DNA of 64,000 nucleotides, from NCBI RefSeq assembly GCF_003350545.1, contig NZ_QQBA01000008.1, positions 62,001 to 126,000 on the forward strand. Direction: 5' to 3'. Position numbers and translations under genes: made by a program. Source of the stretch: Flavobacterium glaciei. Its GTDB lineage: Bacteria; Bacteroidota; Bacteroidia; Flavobacteriales; Flavobacteriaceae. Below are positions 19,385 through 28,985 of the stretch, piece after piece. Numbering within the stretch: the stretch's first letter is position 1; the number at the start of each line of letters is the position of its first letter. The notes below the pieces were generated by a model that was given only the letters and a program-made list of their open reading frames with translations, made no database searches and was not told the DNA's origin.

Positions 19385-19834
19385 ATGACTTTCAAACAAA
19401 AAATACATACTCATTATCTTCAATTAGTACAGGATCGAATCGATGTTTTCAAAGACATGATTGTGGCGCTTACCGAAGATTCTATGAACGATGCCAAAGG
19501 TTCTGCCGGAGACAAACATGAAACCGCTTTATCAATGATGCACATTGAGCAGGAAAAACTCAATCGTAAATTGAGAGAAGTATTGGATCAAAAAACAGTT
19601 TTGGATAAAATTGACGCTACTACAATTGCTGAGACTATTATTGTTGGGAGCTTGGTAAAAGCGAACGGAATTTATTTGTATCTGAGTGTGGCGCTTCCTA
19701 AAATCAATGTCGAAGGAATCAATATTATCGCATTATCACCACAATCGCCTTTAGGAAACAAATTGATGGGAAATCAAGAAGGGTTTACTTTTGAGATTAA
19801 CGGTACGAAGTATTTGGTGGAGACTATTGAATAA
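19385..19834 (+). CDS. GreA/GreB C-terminal-domain-like protein
   Basis: A 149-residue cytoplasmic protein. Residues 1-75 form a charged helical region (SAGDKHETALSMMHIEQEKL). The C-terminal part ALSPQSPLGNKLMGNQEGFTFEINGTKYLVETIE, from about residue 116, resembles the FKBP-like end of GreA/GreB with its 'SP-S-P-G' signature. Flavobacterial homologues are often labelled 3-oxoacyl-ACP synthase, which has no support here. A role at RNA polymerase is possible but not shown, and the acidic tip residues of true Gre factors are not evident. It is directly preceded by the repeat 19241-19375. Confidence 0.7.
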   Translation: MTFKQKIHTHYLQLVQDRIDVFKDMIVALTEDSMNDAKGSAGDKHETALSMMHIEQEKLNRKLREVLDQKTVLDKIDATTIAETIIVGSLVKANGIYLYLSVALPKINVEGINIIALSPQSPLGNKLMGNQEGFTFEINGTKYLVETIE

Positions 19835-20020
19835 AATCCGTTATAATTCGTCCTAAAGCTTCGGGAATTGCATCCGTATCATCTGCGTCCCATTTTACAA
19901 TTTTCAACTTCGATTCTTTTTTTATTCCTTTTTAATTACATTTTAAATACAAATGCTATTTTTTGGTTGTCAATTATAACTAAAAAAGGCATTTGTGTTT
20001 TTCAATTAGAACTATAACTG

Positions 20021-20028
20021 CATCTTTG
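20021..20028 (+). promoter_or_regulatory. Probable -7 box of the first asnB
   Basis: CATCTTTG differs from TAnnTTTG at one base and lies 38 nt before the ATG. The preceding TTTGTGTTT and AACTGCA segments recur upstream of the second asnB, which suggests the two promoters are related. Confidence 0.4.
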
Positions 20029-20066
20029 CCCTATCAAAATAAACAAAACATTAAAAATATATAGTT

Positions 20067-21743
20067 ATGTGTGGAATAGTATGTGCCTTTGACCTAAAAC
20101 AAAAAGCGGAAGTTTTAAGACCACAAGTTTTAGAAATGTCTAAAATCATCCGTCATCGTGGACCGGACTGGAGTGGAATTTTCAGTAATGAAAAAGCGAT
20201 TATGTCTCATGAACGTTTAGCAATTGTGGATCCTGCTTCAGGTAAACAACCTTTGTTCAGTGAAGATAAACAACTTATTTTAGCTGCAAATGGTGAAATT
20301 TATAACCACAGAGAATTACGCAAACAATTTGAAGGGAAATACAACTTTCAAACAGAAAGTGACTGCGAAGTAATTCTGGCACTTTACAAAGAAAAAGGAC
20401 CTCATTTTATAGATGAAATGAACGGAATTTTTGGATTTGCCATTTATGATGTAGAAAAAGACGAGTATTTCGTAGCTCGTGATCACATGGGAATTATTCC
20501 ATTATACATTGGTTGGGATGAGCACGGAACTTTTTATGTTGCTTCAGAATTAAAAGCGCTAGAAGGATATTGTACAAAAATCCAATTGTTTCCTCCGGGG
20601 CATTATATGACTAGTAAAGACGGCGAGTTTGTACAATGGTATAAAAGAGAATGGACAGATTACGATGCCGTAAAAGACAACGTAACTAACATTGATGAAA
20701 TTAAAGTGGCTTTAGAAGCTGCGGTTCACAGACAACTGATGAGTGATGTGCCTTATGGAGTATTACTTTCAGGAGGATTAGATTCTTCTATTACTTCGGC
20801 TGTAGCCAAAAAATATGCACAAAAACGAATTGAATCTGGTGATGTTGCCGATGCTTGGTATCCGCAATTACACTCTTTCTCAGTAGGATTAGAAGGTTCT
20901 CCGGATTTAGCTGCGGCTCAAATCGTGGCGGATCATATTGGAACGATTCACCACGAAATTAAATTCACTATCCAAGAAGGATTGGATGCTGTTAAAGATG
21001 TGATTTACAACTTAGAAACCTATGATGTGACTACGATTAGAGCATCAACTCCTATGTGGTTAATGGCGAGAGTTATCAAATCTATGGGAATCAAAATGGT
21101 ATTGTCAGGCGAAGGAGCAGATGAACTTTTTGGAGGGTATTTATACTTTCACAAAGCGCCAAACGCAAGAGAATTTCACGAAGAAAACGTACGTAAGTTA
21201 GGTAAATTGCACATGTATGACTGTTTGCGTGCGAACAAAAGTTTAGCAGCATGGGGAATTGAAGGACGTGTACCGTTTTTAGATAAAGAATTTATGGATG
21301 TGGCGATGCGCGTTAATCCTCAGGATAAAATGATCAATGCAGAACATCCAATGGAAAAATGGGTCGTTCGTAAGGCTTTTGAAGAGATGTTACCGCCAAG
21401 TGTAGCTTGGAGACAAAAAGAACAATTCAGTGATGGTGTAGGATATGGTTGGATTGATACTTTGAAAGCTACTGTTGCTGTAGAGATTTCGGATGAACAA
21501 TTAGCAAATGCTAAATACAAGTTCCCTTTACAAACGCCAACTTCAAAAGAGGAATATTACTATCGTTCTATTTTTCATGAGCATTTTCCAAGTGATGCCG
21601 CAGCTTTGTGTGTTCCGCAAGAAGCAAGTGTTGCGTGTAGTACAAAAATTGCATTGGAATGGGATGAGGCATTCAAAAATATGAATGATCCATCTGGAAG
21701 AGCAGTGGCCAGCGTGCATGATGATGCGTATGTAAAAGCATAA
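20067..21743 (+). CDS. asnB: Asparagine synthetase B, glutamine-hydrolysing (copy 1)
   Basis: Makes asparagine from aspartate, ATP and glutamine. The 558 residues match the family length. MCGIV exposes the catalytic Cys2 after Met removal; RHRGPDWSG, SHERLAIVDP and NGEIYNHREL belong to the glutaminase domain; LLSGGLDSSITS (near 232) is the ATP-pyrophosphatase loop, and VLSGEGADELFGGYLYFH is the acceptor site. It is followed by a strong terminator at 21776-21804. A diverged second copy lies 2.3 kb downstream (23996), so the window holds two complete asnB genes, presumably under different control. Confidence 0.95.
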   Translation: MCGIVCAFDLKQKAEVLRPQVLEMSKIIRHRGPDWSGIFSNEKAIMSHERLAIVDPASGKQPLFSEDKQLILAANGEIYNHRELRKQFEGKYNFQTESDCEVILALYKEKGPHFIDEMNGIFGFAIYDVEKDEYFVARDHMGIIPLYIGWDEHGTFYVASELKALEGYCTKIQLFPPGHYMTSKDGEFVQWYKREWTDYDAVKDNVTNIDEIKVALEAAVHRQLMSDVPYGVLLSGGLDSSITSAVAKKYAQKRIESGDVADAWYPQLHSFSVGLEGSPDLAAAQIVADHIGTIHHEIKFTIQEGLDAVKDVIYNLETYDVTTIRASTPMWLMARVIKSMGIKMVLSGEGADELFGGYLYFHKAPNAREFHEENVRKLGKLHMYDCLRANKSLAAWGIEGRVPFLDKEFMDVAMRVNPQDKMINAEHPMEKWVVRKAFEEMLPPSVAWRQKEQFSDGVGYGWIDTLKATVAVEISDEQLANAKYKFPLQTPTSKEEYYYRSIFHEHFPSDAAALCVPQEASVACSTKIALEWDEAFKNMNDPSGRAVASVHDDAYVKA

Positions 21744-21775
21744 ATACAATTAAATAACATTTTATAAATAGATAT

Positions 21776-21804
21776 AACGCTCTCCTTTTCGAGAGCGTTT
21801 TTTT
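21776..21804 (+). terminator. Rho-independent terminator after asnB copy 1
   Basis: A 9-bp perfect stem AACGCTCTC/GAGAGCGTT with a 6-nt loop is followed by a run of T. It resembles the terminator of the second asnB. Confidence 0.88.
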
Positions 21805-21915
21805 ATGGAAATAATCAGAATGGTCAAGTTAAGAATCTAAAATTTCCTTTTAATTCCGTTTGTTTAAAATAATTCGGTACAGTTTTTTTATATTAGCACA
21901 ACTAAAATGTTTATT

Positions 21916-23541
21916 ATGAGATCTATTACTTTATTTCTTGCTTTGTTTTTATTGATTTCCTGTGATCAAAAAAATAAAGTTACCGTTGATACTATTATTA
22001 CTGATGCAACTATTTATTCGGTAAATAACTCTTTTGGCAAGGCTTCGGCTATGGCAATTGATAAGGGGAAAATTGTCGCTATTGGAAGTAATAGTGAAAT
22101 TTCGAAACAATATGAATCCAAAAATATAATAGATGCGAAAGGGAAATTTATTTATCCAGGTCTAATTGATGCACATTGCCATTTTTATAGCTATGGATTG
22201 AGCTTACAAGAAGCTGATTTGCGCGGTACCGAAAGTATGGAGGGAATAATTACTCGTTTAAAGGCTTTTCAAAATGATAAAAATCCAACATTCATTGTAG
22301 GTAATGGTTGGGATCAAAACGATTGGAAAGTAAAAAAGTATCCTACAAAAGAAGATTTAGATGTCGCATTTCCTGATATTCCAGTAGTTTTAAACAGAGT
22401 TGACGGTCATGCGATTATCGTTAATAGTAAAGCCTTGAAATTAGCAGGAATCACTAAAGATACGAAAGCAGATGGCGGACAAATTGAAATTGAAAACGGA
22501 GAACCAACAGGAATTTTAGTTGACAATCCGATGGAATTAGTGTTTAAAATAATTCCAAAACCAACCCGTAAAATACAAATAGCCGCTTTATTGGATGCCG
22601 AAAAAGTGATGTTTGACTATGGATTGACAACGGTGAATGATGCAGGATTAGATCCGGACATTATTCATTTGATGGATAGTTTGCAAAAAGCAAAAGTGCT
22701 GAAGCTTAATGTGTACGCTATGATTACGGCAAATCAAAAAAATATCGATTTGTATCTGAAAAAAGGAATTTATAAAACGGATAATTTGAATGTGCGTTCT
22801 TTTAAAATGTATGGTGATGGCGCTTTGGGTTCTCGTGGTGCATGCATGCACAAACCGTATTCTGATAAGCCAGGCCAATATGGCGCTTTGTTGGCACCAA
22901 TTTCTGGATTAAACGATGTTGCAAAACAAATTGCGGCTTCAAAGTTTCAGCTGAATACGCATGCAATTGGGGATTCGGCAAATACGGTGATTTTGAAAAT
23001 TTACGGAGATGTTTTGGCTGGAACCAAAGATAGAAGATGGAAAATTGAACACGCACAAGTTTTGCGTGAACAAGATTTTGATTATTTTAAATTTGGAATT
23101 ATTCCTTCAGTTCAACCTACGCATGCCACATCCGATATGTATTGGGCAGAAGATAGATTAGGGAAAGAAAGGCTTAAAAATGCCTATGCTTATAAAAAAT
23201 TACTTCAAAAAGCAGGAATGGTGGCTTTAGGAACTGATTTCCCTGTAGAAGAAGTGAATCCGATGTTGACTTTTCATTCAGCAGTTGCAAGAAAAGACAG
23301 TAAGGAATATCCAAAAGGCGGTTTCCAGATGGAAAATGCGTTGACCAGAGCCGAAACGTTAAGAGGAATGACAATATGGGCTGCTTTTTCTAATTTCGAA
23401 GAAAAAGAAAAAGGAAGTTTGGAAGTGGGGAAATGGGCTGATTTTGTAATGTTTGATCAGGATTTAATGAAAGTGGATGAAAGTAAAATTGTGAAAATGA
23501 AACCAACGAACACTTTTTTAAAAGGGGAGAAAGTAAAATAA
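21916..23541 (+). CDS. Amidohydrolase family 3 (YtcJ-like) lipoprotein
   Basis: A predicted metal-dependent amidohydrolase of about 541 residues, anchored as a lipoprotein. MRSITLFLALFLLISCDQ has the lipobox LISC with the lipidated cysteine. Metal-site motifs: IDAHCHFYSYG (HxH), LNTHAIGDSAN, KIEHAQVL and GTDFPVEEVNP, in the order of the YtcJ/NfdA group. The substrate is unknown. An upstream ATG (21907) would add MFI; the second ATG gives the more typical lipoprotein start. It lies between two asparagine synthetase genes, but it is not an L-asparaginase and a functional connection is not demonstrated. Confidence 0.88.
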   Translation: MRSITLFLALFLLISCDQKNKVTVDTIITDATIYSVNNSFGKASAMAIDKGKIVAIGSNSEISKQYESKNIIDAKGKFIYPGLIDAHCHFYSYGLSLQEADLRGTESMEGIITRLKAFQNDKNPTFIVGNGWDQNDWKVKKYPTKEDLDVAFPDIPVVLNRVDGHAIIVNSKALKLAGITKDTKADGGQIEIENGEPTGILVDNPMELVFKIIPKPTRKIQIAALLDAEKVMFDYGLTTVNDAGLDPDIIHLMDSLQKAKVLKLNVYAMITANQKNIDLYLKKGIYKTDNLNVRSFKMYGDGALGSRGACMHKPYSDKPGQYGALLAPISGLNDVAKQIAASKFQLNTHAIGDSANTVILKIYGDVLAGTKDRRWKIEHAQVLREQDFDYFKFGIIPSVQPTHATSDMYWAEDRLGKERLKNAYAYKKLLQKAGMVALGTDFPVEEVNPMLTFHSAVARKDSKEYPKGGFQMENALTRAETLRGMTIWAAFSNFEEKEKGSLEVGKWADFVMFDQDLMKVDESKIVKMKPTNTFLKGEKVK

Positions 23542-23750
23542 TTGAATTGTCAGCCTTTTATAATTTACGCTTAATGCTGAAAATATCAGCATTTTGTAGA
23601 ATACATTGTTAAAACAGATGAGTCAGATAAGTTTTTAATTTGAATAAAATAAAATATAACTAAAAGTTCATTTAAGTAAAGTCTCACAGTTTTGCAAAGA
23701 ACTTTTTTAACTTATATTTCCTTTCAATCACGATATGAGAAACTAACTTT

Positions 23751-23779
23751 TTTAAACTTATATGATATATATGTTTAAA
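23751..23779. repeat. Near-palindrome upstream of asnB copy 2
   Basis: The arms TTTAAACTTATAT and ATATATGTTTAAA are separated by GAT and differ by one base from perfect symmetry. The position, about 140 bp before the promoter, is compatible with a regulator binding site, but AT-rich palindromes also arise by chance. Confidence 0.5.
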
Positions 23780-23918
23780 ATTAATGTTGTTTATTTTATA
23801 ATGTAGCAATAATTTTCAGTTGTAATTGAATATTTTAATTTATTGGTCTTTGAATTACAATTTTAAGATAAATTACATCTTTTTGTTTTAAATAGTAACT
23901 AAATACACTAATTATGTT

Positions 23919-23947
23919 TTGTGTTTGTAACTGCAATTGCATATTTG
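23919..23947 (+). promoter_or_regulatory. Probable promoter of asnB copy 2
   Basis: TTG at 23919-23921, an 18-nt spacer and CATATTTG at 23940-23947 (one mismatch to TAnnTTTG). The ATG is 48 nt downstream. Confidence 0.5.
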
Positions 23948-23995
23948 TTGGCTTAGATTAGATTTAGAATTGGTAAAAAATAAAAATACAGACTT

Positions 23996-25612
23996 ATGTG
24001 CGGAATATTAGCCATTATCGGAAGAGGAAAAGATGAACAGTTGTTTGGAGAGCTTTCAAAAAGAATGACGCATCGTGGTCCCGATGAAAGTGACATACTT
24101 GTTACTGAAAAAGGGTATATTTTAAGTCATGAAAGGTTGTCGATAATTGATTTACATTCCGGAAAACAACCGATACAAGGCACGAAAACTGCCTACATGG
24201 TTCATAACGGCGAAATATACAATCATCAGGAATTAAGAGATGGCGTTTTGAAAGAGCATACTTTTAGAACAAAATCAGATTCTGAAGTTATTGTGCATTT
24301 GTACGAGGAGTTTGGTTACGATTTTTGTAATATGCTGGACGGAGATTGGGCTTTTGTAGTGGTGGATGGGGATGATTTTATTGCCGGTAGAGACCCAATG
24401 GGAGTGAAGCCATTGTATTATGGTCTTGACGAAAGAGGTAGAATCTATTTCTCATCTGAAATGAAACCTATTGCAGATCAATGTAAAACATTTTCTACTT
24501 TTCCACCAGGACATTATTACACTCAAAAAACAGGTTTTGTAAAGTATTACAAACCGGAATATGAAGATTATTTAAAAGCCGACCAGGAATTAGATTTAGA
24601 GTTAATTAGAGAAACGTTGATCGAAGCAACTCGTAAACGATTAATGAGCGATGTGCCTATTGGAGTATTGCTTTCTGGAGGGTTGGATTCTTCCTTGACT
24701 TCCGCAATTGCCTCAAGATTATTAGCGGAAAGCGGTAAAAAATTAAAATCATTTTCCATTGGTTTAGATGCGGATGCACCTGATGCGGTCGCTGCTAGAA
24801 AAGTTACAGAATTTTTAGATACGGAACACCATGAGGTTTATTTTACTGTTGAAGAAGGAATAAAAATTCTGGATAAATTAATCTGGCATCTTGAAACGTA
24901 TGACGTAATATCGGTAAGAGCAAGTGCGCCAATGTATTTCTTATCAAAAGCGATTACTGATTTAGGCGTAAAAGTGGTGCTTTCGGGAGAAGGAGCCGAT
25001 GAGATTTTTGGAGGGTATTTGTATTTTAGAAATGCCCCTTCAGTAGAGGATTTCCAAAAGGAAACTATTGAAAGAGTACAGAAATTATTTACCGCCGATT
25101 TATTAAGAGCTGATAAGTCAACTATGGCTCACGGTTTAGAGACTAGAGTTCCGTTTTTAGACAAATCATTCTTGGATGTGTCAGTTCGTATCAAAGCGGA
25201 AGAAAAGATGCCTAAAACGTACGATGGAAAGGAAAAATACATTCTAAGAAAAGCGTTTGATACTCCAGACAATCCCTATCTTCCAGAAGAAATTTTATGG
25301 AGACAAAAAGAACAATTCTCGGATGGAGTAGGATACAGTTGGATTGATAAATTGATTGAATATTGTGCAACCCAAGTTTCGGACGAGCAATTAGCTGGAG
25401 CTTCAAAGGAATTTCCATACAATCCGCCAGCAACAAAAGAAGCATATTTTTACAGATCTTTATTTAACAAACATTACCCACAAGTAAGTGCTGCACAAAC
25501 GGTTAGAAAGTGGATTCCAAAATGGCAAGACAACCTCGATCCAAGCGGAAGAGCTAATGCAGCACATGTGCAGGCAGATACTGAAATTGCTAAAAGAGGA
25601 ATTACAGTTTAA
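23996..25612 (+). CDS. asnB: Asparagine synthetase B, glutamine-hydrolysing (copy 2)
   Basis: The second complete glutamine-dependent asparagine synthetase, 538 residues. Cys2 in MCGIL, THRGPDESDI, SHERLSIIDLHSGKQP and NGEIYNHQEL mark the glutaminase domain; LLSGGLDSSLTSAIA and VVLSGEGADEIFGGYLYF mark the synthetase. It is similar in plan to copy 1 but diverged throughout, with a shorter C-terminus, so the duplication is old or the two were acquired separately. It has its own upstream region of 454 bp and its own terminator. Confidence 0.95.
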   Translation: MCGILAIIGRGKDEQLFGELSKRMTHRGPDESDILVTEKGYILSHERLSIIDLHSGKQPIQGTKTAYMVHNGEIYNHQELRDGVLKEHTFRTKSDSEVIVHLYEEFGYDFCNMLDGDWAFVVVDGDDFIAGRDPMGVKPLYYGLDERGRIYFSSEMKPIADQCKTFSTFPPGHYYTQKTGFVKYYKPEYEDYLKADQELDLELIRETLIEATRKRLMSDVPIGVLLSGGLDSSLTSAIASRLLAESGKKLKSFSIGLDADAPDAVAARKVTEFLDTEHHEVYFTVEEGIKILDKLIWHLETYDVISVRASAPMYFLSKAITDLGVKVVLSGEGADEIFGGYLYFRNAPSVEDFQKETIERVQKLFTADLLRADKSTMAHGLETRVPFLDKSFLDVSVRIKAEEKMPKTYDGKEKYILRKAFDTPDNPYLPEEILWRQKEQFSDGVGYSWIDKLIEYCATQVSDEQLAGASKEFPYNPPATKEAYFYRSLFNKHYPQVSAAQTVRKWIPKWQDNLDPSGRANAAHVQADTEIAKRGITV

Positions 25613-25639
25613 AATAATTTTATTTTATATAAGTAGAAG

Positions 25640-25669
25640 AACGCTCTCAATTTTGGGAGTGTTTTTTTT
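25640..25669 (+). terminator. Rho-independent terminator after asnB copy 2
   Basis: The hairpin AACGCTCTCAA/TTGGGAGTGTT contains G-T pairs and is followed by a T run. It shares the AACGCTCTC arm with the terminator of copy 1. Confidence 0.82.
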
Positions 25670-25696
25670 GGGGGTTATATGAACAAATGTTAATAA

Positions 25697-27736
<2,040 letters not shown>

Positions 27737-27822
27737 TAAAATGTAATGATTCGTTTTCATTCGAATGGATTACAACAATAACAAGTAACCAAATTAACAA
27801 ATAACCGAATAAACTTTAAAAT

Positions 27823-28758
27823 ATGAAAGTTACCATTGTAGGAGCAGGAAATGTAGGAGCGACTTGTGCGGATGTGATTTCTTATAGAGGAATTGCAAGC
27901 GAAGTGGTGTTATTGGATATTAGAGAAGGTTTTGCTGAAGGTAAAGCATTGGATATTATGCAATGTGCTACTAACACAGGTTTTAATACCAAAGTATCAG
28001 GGGTTACCAATGATTATTCTAAAACAGCAGGAAGTGATGTTGTGGTAATTACATCAGGGATTCCAAGAAAACCAGGGATGACCCGTGAAGAATTAATAGG
28101 AATTAATGCTGGAATTGTAAAAACCGTTGCTGAAAACGTATTGAAACATTCGCCAGATACTATAATAGTTGTAGTTTCTAATCCTATGGATACCATGACT
28201 TATTTAGCATTGAAATCTACGGGATTACCAAAAAACAGAATTATTGGTATGGGTGGAGCGTTAGACAGCTCACGTTTTAGAACGTATTTGTCATTGGCCT
28301 TAGATAAACCTGCAAATGATATTTCAGCGATGGTTATTGGGGGTCACGGTGATACTACGATGATTCCACTGACAAGATTAGCTTCTTATAATGGAATGCC
28401 GGTTTCTCAATTTTTATCAGAAGAAGAATTAAAAAAAGTAGCTGCAGATACTATGGTAGGAGGAGCCACACTTACAGGACTTTTAGGGACATCAGCTTGG
28501 TATGCTCCGGGTGCTTCAGTTGCTTTCTTGGTAGATAGTATTTTGAACGACCAAAAGAAAATGATTGCATGTTCTGTTTTTGTTGAAGGTGAATATGGAC
28601 AAAATGATATCTGTATAGGTGTTCCATGTATTATTGGTAAAAATGGAGTGGAGGAAATTCTTGACATTAAACTAAATGATGCTGAAAAAGACTTATTTGC
28701 TAAAAGTGCAGATGCTGTCAGACAAATGAATGACGCTTTAAAATCGATTTTGGTATAA
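27823..28758 (+). CDS. mdh: Malate dehydrogenase (NAD, lactate-dehydrogenase-like type)
   Basis: Interconverts malate and oxaloacetate in the TCA cycle. The 311-residue protein begins MKVTIVGAGNVGATCADVI (Rossmann glycines); the aspartate in VLLDIREG favours NAD. RKPGMTREELI includes the substrate-binding arginines, NPMDTMTYLA precedes the subunit interface, and VIGGHGDTTMIPLTR has the catalytic histidine near residue 174. It is followed by a clear terminator. Confidence 0.96.
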   Translation: MKVTIVGAGNVGATCADVISYRGIASEVVLLDIREGFAEGKALDIMQCATNTGFNTKVSGVTNDYSKTAGSDVVVITSGIPRKPGMTREELIGINAGIVKTVAENVLKHSPDTIIVVVSNPMDTMTYLALKSTGLPKNRIIGMGGALDSSRFRTYLSLALDKPANDISAMVIGGHGDTTMIPLTRLASYNGMPVSQFLSEEELKKVAADTMVGGATLTGLLGTSAWYAPGASVAFLVDSILNDQKKMIACSVFVEGEYGQNDICIGVPCIIGKNGVEEILDIKLNDAEKDLFAKSADAVRQMNDALKSILV

Positions 28759-28779
28759 AAATTTACAAATAAAAAAGAG

Positions 28780-28804
28780 AAGACTGCACCATTGCAGTCT
28801 TTTT
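28780..28804 (+). terminator. Rho-independent terminator after mdh
   Basis: A 9-bp perfect stem AAGACTGCA/TGCAGTCTT with loop CCAT is followed by a T run. Confidence 0.88.
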
Positions 28805-28827
28805 CTTGAGATTAATCTATAAATTAA

Positions 28828-28858
28828 TTGGTTAATCTTAACGTTAATTATATATTTG
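28828..28858 (+). promoter_or_regulatory. Promoter of secDF
   Basis: TTG at 28828-28830, a 20-nt spacer and TATATTTG at 28851-28858. It implies an untranslated leader of about 120 nt before the ATG at 28986. Confidence 0.62.
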
Positions 28859-28985
28859 CTCGGTTTAAAAAAAATGAGATAACTCTTTAACTTCTTTTTT
28901 AACTTTTAAAATACAAGGTAAAGTATTGTTTTACATGGTTTAAAGCAAAAATAAATAAATAAAAAATAATTAATTTTTAGTAATA

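Larger units (their letters stand above)
23542..23995. other. 454-bp intergenic region before the second asnB
   Basis: No coding region was seen. The region starts with a weak hairpin AATGCTGA/TCAGCATT (23573-23593) that may end the amidohydrolase transcript. A 13-bp nearly perfect inverted repeat lies at 23751-23779, and a promoter-like element at 23919-23947. Confidence 0.6.

Noticed and set aside
21907..23541. Amidohydrolase as an asparaginase linked to the asnB genes
   Set aside because: The motifs are those of YtcJ-type metal-dependent amidohydrolases, not of L-asparaginases; only position suggests a link.
27737..27800. Terminator after gyrB
   Set aside because: The inverted repeat around TTCG..CGAA has a bulge and no T tract.
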